The position numbers and the translations under genes are program-made. A stretch of 6,643 nucleotides of DNA from Clostridia bacterium (GTDB lineage: Bacteria; Bacillota_A; Clostridia; Oscillospirales; CAG-272). Where the stretch lies: contig JAGBSQ010000104.1 in the NCBI GenBank assembly GCA_017631775.1, forward strand, positions 1 through 6,643, written 5' to 3'. The notes below the pieces were generated by a model, which saw only the letters and a list, made by a program, of their open reading frames with translations, did not search any database and was not told the DNA's origin. Positions 1 through 5,554 of this stretch are shown piece after piece (positions within the stretch are counted from its first letter, which is position 1; every line of letters starts with the position of its first letter).

Positions 1-783
1 GCCTCGCGCCTGCACCGCAAGATCAGCCGTTGGCGCGCGTGCCTTTCGGCATCGGTGGGCGGCCTTTGGGCGGTGGTGGCGCTCTTTTGGGGCATGGAAG
101 GTTTTTGGGGCCTTGTGTTGGATTGCACCGTTATTTTTTTGATGTGTGCCGTTGTTTTTGCAACGCCCAAAGCCTCTTTTCGCACGCTTCTCAAATGCAC
201 GCTTGTGGGTATGCTGACCTCGGCAATTCTCGGCGGTATTATGACCGCGCTCTATGCCCTTTTTAACCGCTTTGACCTCCCCATGGGAGAATCGTCGCAG
301 GATGGCAGCTCCCTTCTCGTTTTTGCCATCATTGCCGCCCTGGCAGGGTTTGCCACCGTTACGGGCGGTCGCTTTTTGGGGTTCTCCAAAAAATCCAAAT
401 ACATAACGGTAACGGCTGTTTTGTTTGGAAAGACCGTAACGCTTCGGGCATTGGTCGACACGGGGAACCGCCTGAGAGAGCCAATGAGCGGCCGTAGCGT
501 GATCGTGGCGGATAAGGCGCGTATTCTTGAGGCTCTGCCCCAATCGCTTGCAGAGGCGCTTACAAGCACCTCTCCCGAGGAGTGGCTTTCGGATGCGAAA
601 TACGCCACACGCATTCGCATCATTCCCACCAACACGGCAACGGGAACAAAAATGCTGCCGGCGATACTGCCCGACAAATTGACCGTTTGCGACGGCAAGG
701 AAAGCTACCCCGCCGATCACCTTATAGCTCCGGCGCCCATGCAAAGCGGCTCCGGGTTTGATGCCGTAATTTCAATACATTAA
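1..783 (+). CDS. spoIIGA: SpoIIGA, sigma-E processing aspartic protease (5' end missing)
   Basis: The frame is open from base 1, so the start lies upstream; 260 residues are visible, against about 300 for the family. The N-terminal half is hydrophobic, with about four membrane segments (visible residues ~12-30, 35-53, 63-88, 104-125). A soluble domain follows, carrying LVDTGN with the candidate catalytic aspartate at bases 457-459, then LREPMSG and VIVAD, as in SpoIIGA proteins. A later RIIPTNTATG block also resembles the family. From family knowledge, SpoIIGA sits in the mother-cell side of the sporulation septum, acts as a dimeric aspartic protease with one Asp per subunit, and removes the pro-sequence of pro-sigma-E, activated by the forespore signal SpoIIR. 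Its substrate gene follows 24 nt downstream. The promoter, expected to be Spo0A/sigma-A controlled, is outside the window. No frameshift is visible. Identification is secure from the motif, topology and neighbour together. Confidence 0.93.
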   Translation, partial: ASRLHRKISRWRACLSASVGGLWAVVALFWGMEGFWGLVLDCTVIFLMCAVVFATPKASFRTLLKCTLVGMLTSAILGGIMTALYALFNRFDLPMGESSQDGSSLLVFAIIAALAGFATVTGGRFLGFSKKSKYITVTAVLFGKTVTLRALVDTGNRLREPMSGRSVIVADKARILEALPQSLAEALTSTSPEEWLSDAKYATRIRIIPTNTATGTKMLPAILPDKLTVCDGKESYPADHLIAPAPMQSGSGFDAVISIH

Positions 784-807
784 TACATTTCCCAAGGAGG
801 ATATTCT

Positions 808-1506
808 ATGACTTGGTTTATGCGGTTGCGCACGTTCCTTGCCGATCTATTTTGCAAGCCCAAAGATCTGTTTTACATCAACGGCCCCGATACACTTCCC
901 TCACCGCTCTCTCCCGAGGAAGAGGCCCTCTGCATTGAACGCATCGACGACGATGACGTGCGTTCGCATTTGGTAGAGCACAATTTGCGCCTTGTTGTTT
1001 ACGTTGCCAAAAAATTTGAAAACGTAGGCACGGGCATTGAAGACCTCATCTCCATCGGCACGGTCGGACTCATCAAAGCCATTAACACCTTTCGCGCCGA
1101 CAAAAGCATCAAGCTTGCCACCTATGCCTCGCGTTGCATCGAAAATGAAATTTTGATGTACATTCGCAAGAACAATTCTCAACGAACTGTCATCTCCATC
1201 GACGAGCCGCTCAACACCGATTGGGACGGCAACGAGTTGCTCCTATCCGACATTTTGGGCAGCGAGGAGGAAAGCATCTCCTCCCAGCTTGAGCAGCGCG
1301 AGGAGCGACAGATCGTGCGAGATGCCGTTTTCTGTCTTGCCCCGCGTGAGCGCGAGCTGATAGAATTGCGCTACGGAATGCGCACCGGCAGAGAAATGAC
1401 ACAAAAAGAGGTGGCAGACCTTTTGGGCATTTCACAATCCTACATCTCCCGCCTCGAAAAACGCATTTTGGCAAACCTAAAAGAGGACCTTGCCAACAAG
1501 CTGTAA
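808..1506 (+). CDS. sigE: RNA polymerase sporulation sigma factor SigE (pro-sigma-E)
   Basis: This 232-residue sigma-70 family protein directs early mother-cell transcription during sporulation. Region 2 spans about residues 53-123 (NLRLVVYVAKKFEN, then IEDLISIGTVGLIKA, KLATYASRCIENEILMY). The EPLNTDWDGNELLLSD linker at ~133-148 is characteristic of SigE. Region 4 spans ~175-225, with a helix-turn-helix at about 199-219 (TQKEVADLLGISQSYISRL). The first ~22 residues (MTWFMRLRTFLADLFCKPKD...) are an amphipathic, mildly basic pro-sequence. By alignment of FYING here with YYIGG of B. subtilis, cleavage would fall near F22/Y23; that position is inferred. The ATG at 808 is chosen because AAGGAGG at 794-800 is spaced 7 nt from it. 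It is probably co-transcribed with spoIIGA and ends in a strong hairpin. sigG does not follow, unlike in many Bacillus and Clostridium genomes. Confidence 0.97.
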   Translation: MTWFMRLRTFLADLFCKPKDLFYINGPDTLPSPLSPEEEALCIERIDDDDVRSHLVEHNLRLVVYVAKKFENVGTGIEDLISIGTVGLIKAINTFRADKSIKLATYASRCIENEILMYIRKNNSQRTVISIDEPLNTDWDGNELLLSDILGSEEESISSQLEQREERQIVRDAVFCLAPRERELIELRYGMRTGREMTQKEVADLLGISQSYISRLEKRILANLKEDLANKL

Positions 1507-1508
1507 AA

Positions 1509-1548
1509 AAAGGATCACCCGTCTGTTTGCACAGACGGGTGATCCTTT
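1509..1548. terminator. 18-bp perfect hairpin terminator between convergent genes
   Basis: Perfect 18-bp inverted repeat (1509-1526 and 1531-1548) around a 4-base TTGC loop, starting 2 bases after the sigE stop. Read on the minus strand the stem is followed by a run of seven T (bases 1505-1511 are A, partly inside the stem), a good intrinsic terminator for the small-protein gene ending at 1569. On the plus strand the tail is weaker (TTTAAATTATCTT), but the stem is long, so it probably stops transcription from both sides. Confidence 0.88.
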
Positions 1549-1568
1549 AAATTATCTTATGTAGATAA

Positions 1569-1910
1569 TTAGATGAAAGGTCTCAGAGAATCGATAGCTG
1601 CGTTGCCAGCGTCCTTAATGGATTGGATAACGCCGGGGTTAACGAAGTTGAGAACAACAACTACTACAGCTGCGATGATAGCGATGAGCAGAGCGCAGAA
1701 GTAGGAGCGAGCAAAGTTACGACCGTTGCGGTTCTTTGCACCCAGAGCGTTGATCAGAACGAACAACCAGCCCAGAACAGGGATTGCATAGAAAACAGCG
1801 CGCCAGAAGTAGCCCCAACCGGAGATGGGTCTGTAGGACTTCGGGAGGTGCTTTTCGATTTGCTTCAGTTGCTTTCTCTTGGAGATCTTCTTTACTTTAG
1901 TCTTTTTCAT
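1569..1910 (-). CDS. Small basic two-helix membrane protein, paralogue A
   Basis: A 113-residue protein of unknown function. The first ~20 residues are very rich in Lys/Arg. A conserved block follows (LPKSYRPISGWGYFWR, residues 22-37), then a membrane segment (~34-56, with IPVLG), a basic loop KNRNGRNFARSYF (59-71), a second membrane segment (~72-90), and an amphipathic tail ending SLRPFI. Similar SYRP...YF...IP..G...RRNFARS proteins are, from memory, common in gut Clostridia and remain uncharacterised. The ATG at 1910 is preferred over an in-frame GTG at 1922, because that GTG lies inside the ribosome-binding site GGAAAGGGTG (1920-1929, 9 nt from the ATG). It has its own promoter and a leader hairpin, and ends at the hairpin shared with sigE. 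The gene at 2201-2455 is a clear paralogue: 26 of 47 residues are identical, ungapped, from LPK through the AR of the basic loop. Function cannot be assigned. Confidence 0.82.
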   Translation of the reverse strand: MKKTKVKKISKRKQLKQIEKHLPKSYRPISGWGYFWRAVFYAIPVLGWLFVLINALGAKNRNGRNFARSYFCALLIAIIAAVVVVVLNFVNPGVIQSIKDAGNAAIDSLRPFI

Positions 1911-1929
1911 AGTTTTTTTCACCCTTTCC

Positions 1930-1945
1930 TCTGACTTAAGTCAGA
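1930..1945 (-). promoter_or_regulatory. Leader hairpin abutting the RBS of paralogue A
   Basis: A perfect 16-base palindrome, TCTGACTTAAGTCAGA, in the predicted 5' leader. It directly adjoins the GGAAAGGGTG ribosome-binding site and begins about 7-8 nt from the predicted transcript start. The paralogous gene has a different inverted repeat of the same length in the same place. It could be a 5'-stabilising stem, a translational control element or a protein-binding dyad; the sequence alone does not decide. Confidence 0.6.
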
Positions 1946-1959
1946 ATGTTTACATTAAT

Positions 1960-1988
1960 AGATTACCACTTTTTTGATAATTTGTCAA
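1960..1988 (-). promoter_or_regulatory. Sigma-A promoter of paralogue A (extended -10)
   Basis: On the minus strand: TTGACA (1988-1983), a 17-nt spacer, then TGG directly before TAATCT (1965-1960), an extended -10 form. The -35 is a perfect consensus. The predicted start is near 1953, giving a leader of about 43 nt. Upstream bases 1989-2032 are dense A and T tracts, UP-element-like, and the same kind of tract precedes the paralogue's promoter. Confidence 0.83.
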
Positions 1989-2091
1989 GAGGTATTTTTC
2001 CATTTTTGAAAAAAATTTTTATTTTTGACGGCAAAATTCGTGTATTCTTCACAAAAAAACCAAAATTTAACAAAAAGCCTTAAATTAAGCT

Positions 2092-2128
2092 AAAAAAAAC
2101 GAGCGGAAGGGTCTTTTCCCTTCCGCTC
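2092..2128 (-). terminator. Intrinsic terminator of paralogue B
   Basis: An 11-bp GC-rich stem, GAGCGGAAGGG (2101-2111) with CCCTTCCGCTC (2118-2128), and a 6-base loop. On the minus strand it is followed by G and then eight T (complement of 2092-2099). It lies 72 nt beyond the stop codon at 2201, so the transcript carries a short 3' UTR. It separates paralogue B from the promoter of paralogue A, making the two genes independent transcription units. Confidence 0.9.
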
Positions 2129-2200
2129 ATTTTGCTTTCAAAATCGAAAATTTACTGTGTGATGTACTCTTTTTCGACCTTCAAGACAAGGCGTTATCGA

Positions 2201-2455
2201 TTAGAGAGCGCCGCCAAGAAGGAAGCTGGTTACTGCAAGAACGATTGCTGCAACAATGATAGCCAGCAGATGGAAGCGTGCATAGCTACGGCCGTGGCGG
2301 CTCTTGCATGCAAATACGTGTACAAGCAGGAAGATTTGACCGATTACGGGAATGGAGTACAGAACGCTGCGCCAGAAGTAGCTCCAAGGAGAGAGCGGTC
2401 TGTAAGCCTTAGGCAGAAGCATATCAGATGCTTTGTAATTTACTTTGTTTTTCAT
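2201..2455 (-). CDS. Small basic two-helix membrane protein, paralogue B
   Basis: An 84-residue homologue of the protein at 1569-1910. It has a shorter N-terminus (MKNKVNYKASDM), then LPKAYRPLSPWSYFWR (14-29), a first membrane segment (~26-49, with IPVIG), a basic loop KSRHGRSYAR (51-60), and a second membrane segment (~62-80) ending in SFLLGGAL. It lacks the long Lys-rich N-terminus and the amphipathic C-terminal tail of paralogue A, so the shared core is the W-Y-F-W-R helix plus the basic loop. The ATG at 2455 has AAAGGGTG (2463-2470) 7 nt upstream, nearly the same RBS as paralogue A. It has its own promoter at 2501-2529. Read-through from the phosphodiesterase gene 140 nt upstream is also possible, since no convincing terminator lies between them. 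A family of uncharacterised inner-membrane proteins is the safest description. Confidence 0.82.
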   Translation of the reverse strand: MKNKVNYKASDMLLPKAYRPLSPWSYFWRSVLYSIPVIGQIFLLVHVFACKSRHGRSYARFHLLAIIVAAIVLAVTSFLLGGAL

Positions 2456-2471
2456 GTTTTTTCACCCTTTC

Positions 2472-2487
2472 TTCGGTTTGCACCGAA
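2472..2487 (-). promoter_or_regulatory. Leader hairpin abutting the RBS of paralogue B
   Basis: On the transcript: TTCGGT, loop GCAA, ACCGAA, a 6-bp stem with a GNRA-type tetraloop, immediately before GAAAGGGTG. Its length and place match the palindrome at 1930-1945 exactly, but the stem sequence differs. That argues that pairing, rather than sequence, was kept after duplication. The function is inferred only. Confidence 0.6.
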
Positions 2488-2500
2488 ATATTACACTTAT

Positions 2501-2529
2501 AGCATACCACTTTTTTCGTTTTTTGGCAA
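2501..2529 (-). promoter_or_regulatory. Sigma-A promoter of paralogue B (extended -10)
   Basis: On the minus strand: TTGCCA (2529-2524), a 17-nt spacer, then TGG and TATGCT (2506-2501). The spacer ends AAAAAAGTGG, identical to the end of the paralogue A spacer. Predicted start is near 2494, leader about 39 nt. Bases 2530-2570 upstream are A/T tracts resembling those before the other promoter. Bases 2571-2595 hold no clear terminator for the preceding phosphodiesterase gene. Confidence 0.75.
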
Positions 2530-2595
2530 GGGTTTTTGCAATATTTTTCTATTTTTTTCAAAAAAGTGTCACCGCTCACCGCAAAACGCGAAGAA

Positions 2596-3138
2596 TCAAA
2601 GCATGTATTCCATATATGCAACACCGTCAAGACTCTTCCAAGTGAGGTGTCCGTCCTCTAAAATCAGGTAGGAATGCGCGCTGTTCTCTTTGGGAATGGA
2701 AACAGAACCCGGATTGATATAAAGATATTCCTCGTGCTCTACACACTTGGGAACGTGGGTGTGTCCGTGCATCAGCACGTCACCCTTTTGCAAAGGAGGA
2801 AGCTTGCCCTCGTTGTAAACGTGGCCGTGGGTAGCATAGATCATGCGCTCACCTGCCACCAAAACTGCATAGTCGGCAAGCACAGGAAACTCCAATACCA
2901 TTTGGTCAACCTCGGTATCGCAGTTGCCGCGTACACAAAGAATCTTTGCTTTGATGCCGTTGAGCATTTCGATGACCTTTTTGGGCGCATAGTCGCGCGG
3001 CAGATCGTTGCGCGGTCCGTGGTAAAGCACGTCACCGAGCAGCATCAGCTTTTGCGCACCCTCACGCTCAAAAGCCTCCAAAAGCTCGCGACAGTAATAT
3101 GACGAGCCGTGAATATCGGATGCGATCATCCATTTCAT
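2596..3138 (-). CDS. yfcE: YfcE-like metallophosphodiesterase
   Basis: A 180-residue calcineurin-like phosphoesterase, close in length to E. coli YfcE (184). All the metal-binding motifs are present in order: D8-I-H10-G, L-L-G35-D36-V, G71-N72-C-D74, H104-G-H106, and G125-H126-T-H128. This is the pattern of the YfcE/MJ0936 class of Mn-dependent cytosolic phosphodiesterases. Enzymes of this class hydrolyse artificial phosphodiesters in vitro, and their natural substrate is generally unsettled. INPGSVSIPKE near residues 141-151 is the usual closing motif. The ATG at 3138 has AAGGAG 9 nt upstream (3148-3153), overlapping the stop codon of the PFL-family gene. It is the last gene of a three-gene unit with the PFL-family and ACT genes. 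The fold call is very firm; the yfcE symbol is at family level only. Confidence 0.93.
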   Translation of the reverse strand: MKWMIASDIHGSSYYCRELLEAFEREGAQKLMLLGDVLYHGPRNDLPRDYAPKKVIEMLNGIKAKILCVRGNCDTEVDQMVLEFPVLADYAVLVAGERMIYATHGHVYNEGKLPPLQKGDVLMHGHTHVPKCVEHEEYLYINPGSVSIPKENSAHSYLILEDGHLTWKSLDGVAYMEYML

Positions 3139-3151
3139 ATTGTGTGTCTCC

Positions 3152-4510
3152 TTAATTCTTTAAGCTATGGATAGGTGCAGGAATTCTTCCGCCGCGGCGA
3201 ATGAATTTTGCGGGAGAATAGTTGTTGATCTCCATAATGGGAGCAGTACCCAACAATCCTCCAAACTCTACACTCTCGCCCGCCTTTTTGCCGTATGCGG
3301 GAATGAGACGAACCGCCGTGGTTTTGGTGTTGACAACACCAATGGAGATTTCGTCGGCAATAATGCCGTTGATAACGTCCTCGGATGTGTCGCCGGGAAC
3401 AGCGATCATATCAAGACCTACCGAGCAAACGGCTGTCATAGCCTCAAGCTTCTCGAGCGTGAGCGCACCGCGTTCAACTGCGGCAATCATGCCCGCATCC
3501 TCGGAAACGGGAATAAACGCGCCGGAAAGGCCGCCTACGTGCGAGGATGCCATAACGCCACCCTTTTTAACTGCGTCGTTGAGCATTGCGAGTGCCGCGG
3601 TGGTTCCGTGTGCACCGCAGGATTCAAGACCCATACCTTCAAGAATGTATGCCACCGAGTCGCCAATGGCGGGGGTGGGTGCGAGGGAGAGGTCTACGAT
3701 GCCAAAGGGAGTATCCAAGCGTCTTGCCGCCTCGTTTGCTACGAGTTGGCCGACACGCGTGATCTTAAATGCGGTTTTTTTGATAACGTCTGCAAGCTCC
3801 GAGAGGTCACAGTCGCCGGCACGGCGAATGGCAGATGCCACAACACCGGGGCCACTGACGCCTACGTTGATAGCCGCTTCGGGTTCACCGACACCGCAGA
3901 ATGCGCCCGCCATAAACGGGTTATCCTCGGGTACGTTTGCAAATACAACCAGCTTTGCGCAGGCAATGGAGTTCTCGTCGCGCGTCAGGTATGCCGCGCG
4001 CTTGATGGTGGAGCCCATCATAGCAATGGCATCCATGTTGATGCCGGCCTTGGTGGAGGCAACGTTAACGGAGGAGCAAACGTTTCTTGTCTCCGAAAGT
4101 GCTTCGGGAAGAATGGAGATGAGGTTCTTTGCTCCCTCGGTCATTCCCTTTTGCACAAGGGCGGAAAAGCCGCCTATGAAGTTGATGCCAAGCGTATCTG
4201 CCGCGCGCTGCAGGGTGTGCGCGATCTTAAGGTATCCTTCGGGAGATGCCGCACCGCCTACCAAGGAAATGGGTGTAACCGACACGCGCTTGTTAACGAT
4301 CGGAATACCGTACATCTTTTCGATATCGTTGCCCGTTGCAACAAGATGCTCGGCACGCGTGGTGATCTTATCATAAATTTTATCACAAAGGCGATCCACG
4401 TCCTCGCTGACACAGTCCCACAGAGAAATGCCCATGGTAATGGTGCGTATGTCGAGGTTTTCCTCGCGGATCATATTGATGGTCTCTAAAACGTCTTGCG
4501 TATTGATCAT
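3152..4510 (-). CDS. PFL family protein (UPF0210 / DUF711)
   Basis: 452 residues, the usual family length. Recognisable blocks are [12 protein letters not shown] (22-33), [19 protein letters not shown] (75-93), [15 protein letters not shown] (110-124), [19 protein letters not shown] (143-161) and [25 protein letters not shown] (about 198-222, broken here only for reference). The C-terminus is [10 protein letters not shown] then [17 protein letters not shown], a family signature. Members have a fold related to pyruvate formate-lyase and other glycyl-radical enzymes, hence the name, but the reaction is not established to my knowledge. I saw no reason to assign formate-lyase activity. The ATG at 4510 has AAGGAG (4518-4523) 7 nt upstream, overlapping the stop of the ACT gene. 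The ACT partner directly upstream is a conserved association in Firmicutes and some archaea, suggesting that a small ligand sensed by the ACT protein relates to this protein's function. Confidence 0.93.
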   Translation of the reverse strand: MINTQDVLETINMIREENLDIRTITMGISLWDCVSEDVDRLCDKIYDKITTRAEHLVATGNDIEKMYGIPIVNKRVSVTPISLVGGAASPEGYLKIAHTLQRAADTLGINFIGGFSALVQKGMTEGAKNLISILPEALSETRNVCSSVNVASTKAGINMDAIAMMGSTIKRAAYLTRDENSIACAKLVVFANVPEDNPFMAGAFCGVGEPEAAINVGVSGPGVVASAIRRAGDCDLSELADVIKKTAFKITRVGQLVANEAARRLDTPFGIVDLSLAPTPAIGDSVAYILEGMGLESCGAHGTTAALAMLNDAVKKGGVMASSHVGGLSGAFIPVSEDAGMIAAVERGALTLEKLEAMTAVCSVGLDMIAVPGDTSEDVINGIIADEISIGVVNTKTTAVRLIPAYGKKAGESVEFGGLLGTAPIMEINNYSPAKFIRRGGRIPAPIHSLKN

Positions 4511-4521
4511 TGTGTGGCTCC

Positions 4522-4791
4522 TTAGATGTGGTGCATCGTGTTAAAGATGTCCTCGTGCATTGCGTGGATCATCAGTCCCTTGCGCTCGCCAAGCTCTTTG
4601 AGTGCATCGGCAAAATCGGCAAACTCAACGTCAAGAGCATCAATGTCTGCCAGCATGATCATTGCAAAATACTCGGAAAGAACGCTTTGCGTAATATCGA
4701 GAATATTTGCGCGGTATTGTGCGCAAACCGCTGCCACGTCGGCAATAATTCCAACTGTATCCTTACCTGTTACGGTGATGACTGCTTTCAT
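4522..4791 (-). CDS. ACT domain-containing protein (UPF0237)
   Basis: An 89-residue protein consisting of a single ACT domain. The start, [19 protein letters not shown], gives the first strand, the ligand-binding-type turn (TGKDTVGI, residues 8-15) and the first helix. [19 protein letters not shown] (24-42) and MIMLADI (44-50) give the next strands, and a helix at ~57-70 completes the fold. The family is related to the ACT modules of GcvR and usually binds amino acids or similar small ligands as a dimer; the ligand is unknown here. It is the first gene of the operon, 11 nt before the PFL-family gene. The ATG at 4791 has GGAGGG (4797-4802) at a short 5-nt spacing. A promoter lies at 4830-4858. 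Confidence 0.93.
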   Translation of the reverse strand: MKAVITVTGKDTVGIIADVAAVCAQYRANILDITQSVLSEYFAMIMLADIDALDVEFADFADALKELGERKGLMIHAMHEDIFNTMHHI

Positions 4792-4829
4792 AAAAACCCT
4801 CCGTCTTCCGCTTTTTTGAATTCCCCTTT

Positions 4830-4858
4830 ATTATAAAGGATTATAGAAAAAAAGTCAA
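4830..4858 (-). promoter_or_regulatory. Sigma-A promoter of the ACT-PFL-phosphodiesterase operon
   Basis: On the minus strand: TTGACT (4858-4853), 17-nt spacer, TATAAT (4835-4830). The leader would be about 32 nt. A 7-bp inverted repeat, CCTTTAT-T-ATAAAGG (4825-4839), overlaps the -10 hexamer and could be an operator or may simply be AT-rich chance. A second TATAAT at 4845-4840 is only 7 nt from the -35 and is probably not used. Confidence 0.82.
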
Positions 4859-4930
4859 TAGAAAACCAAAATCATTTGCATTTTTTGATAAAGCCAAAAA
4901 TGATATTTCCCTCAAAAATAAAGCAAAGCA

Positions 4931-4959
4931 TTGACAATTCCCCCTTTTTGTGGTATAAT
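4931..4959 (+). promoter_or_regulatory. Fully consensus extended -10 promoter
   Basis: TTGACA (4931-4936), 17-nt spacer, TGG and TATAAT (4951-4959). Both hexamers match the sigma-A consensus perfectly and the extended -10 is present, so strong constitutive transcription is likely. The predicted start is near 4966, about 22 nt before the ATG of the gene at 4988. It diverges from the operon promoter at 4830-4858, with 72 nt of AT-rich DNA between the two -35 boxes. Confidence 0.9.
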
Positions 4960-4987
4960 GAGGAAAACATTTTTGGAGGTACTCATT

Positions 4988-5539
4988 ATGAACAGTGATT
5001 CCGGATTTGGCTCTAGCGGTGCACCCTTTGAATATACCGTTGCCGAAGCCAACAACAAAGCTCTTAAAACAAAAAAAGCGCTCTTTATTGCAGCATACGT
5101 GCTTTATGCCATTGCTATTTTTGGTATTGGCTCCGGCACAAAGCTGATGTTGCCCTTTATGTGCTTTATTCCCCTCTCTTTGTGGATCATCGTTTGGCTC
5201 ACTTGGAGATTTACCCAAGTAGAGTATGAATACTCCTTCTTCTCCGGTACGCTCACCGTTAACCGTATTCTCGGTAACCGTACTCGCAAAAAGATGATGG
5301 AAATTCGCATTCAAGCATTCTCCACCATTCTCCCTGCAACCGAAGCAAATCTTTCCAAAATCGAAGCTTTTGCCGCTGAAGAGACCATCTTTGCCGCATC
5401 CGAAGCAGGTGCCGAAGGCATTTGGGTAGCTCTTTGGACCGATGCAGAAAGTGGAAAGCGCAAGGCCCTCTACTTTGAGCCCAACGAAAAGGCAGTTAAA
5501 ATTTTGAAGTATTATAACGCTTCTGCTATGGCTAAATAA
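4988..5539 (+). CDS. Uncharacterised two-helix membrane protein with a C-terminal soluble domain
   Basis: 183 residues. A short polar N-terminus (1-30) precedes two membrane segments (~31-47 and ~53-73), then a soluble domain opening YEYSFFSGTLTVNRILGNRTRKK (split here: YEYSFFSG, 80-87, and LTVNRILGNRTRKK, 89-102). That strand-turn-strand pattern after two helices resembles bacterial PH-like membrane proteins of Clostridia. DUF6106 is a candidate family from memory, unverified. Later parts are Ala/Glu-rich (118-144), then IWVALWTD (145-152), KRKALYFEP (157-165) and a helix KAVKILKYYNA. The ATG at 4988 is chosen because GGAGGT (4975-4980) is 7 nt upstream; the same frame extends upstream to a TTG at 4931, but that TTG belongs to the -35 box. 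It is a single-gene unit with a consensus promoter and its own terminator. Function unknown; membrane location is inferred. Confidence 0.85.
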   Translation: MNSDSGFGSSGAPFEYTVAEANNKALKTKKALFIAAYVLYAIAIFGIGSGTKLMLPFMCFIPLSLWIIVWLTWRFTQVEYEYSFFSGTLTVNRILGNRTRKKMMEIRIQAFSTILPATEANLSKIEAFAAEETIFAASEAGAEGIWVALWTDAESGKRKALYFEPNEKAVKILKYYNASAMAK

Positions 5540-5554
5540 GAGAATAACATTAAC

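Noticed and set aside
252..698. Open frame on the minus strand opposite spoIIGA
   Set aside because: The opposite strand encodes a clear SpoIIGA with its DTGN motif; this frame has no RBS and no domain.
1551..1569. ATTATCT-5-AGATAAT inverted repeat next to the stop of paralogue A
   Set aside because: A 7-bp AT-only stem is weak and the adjacent 18-bp hairpin explains termination; probably incidental.
2041..2091. AT-rich stretch with small dyads (AGCCTTAAATTAAGCT) between the terminator and the upstream A tracts
   Set aside because: The arms are short and AT-rich with a bulge; no gene, promoter or RNA could be supported.
1569..2455. The small paired genes as a toxin-antitoxin or bacteriocin-immunity system
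   Set aside because: Both are members of the same membrane family, each with its own promoter and terminator, with no second component, leader peptide or transporter nearby.
2530..2595. Possible terminator after the phosphodiesterase gene (GCGGTGAGCGGTGACAC then T run)
   Set aside because: GCGGTGAGCGGTGA is a direct repeat, not an inverted one, and the only dyad is a short T/A stem; no convincing GC-rich hairpin could be paired.
2132..2671. Plus-strand open frame of about 180 codons across paralogue B and its promoter
   Set aside because: It overlaps a conserved minus-strand gene, its promoter and its leader hairpin, and is low-complexity Phe/Ser-rich where it crosses the AT-rich spacer.
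3167..4489. Long open frames on the plus strand (up to about 440 codons) opposite the PFL-family gene
   Set aside because: They mirror the codon structure of a certain gene on the other strand, have no RBS, and their translations are compositionally odd with no recognisable domain.
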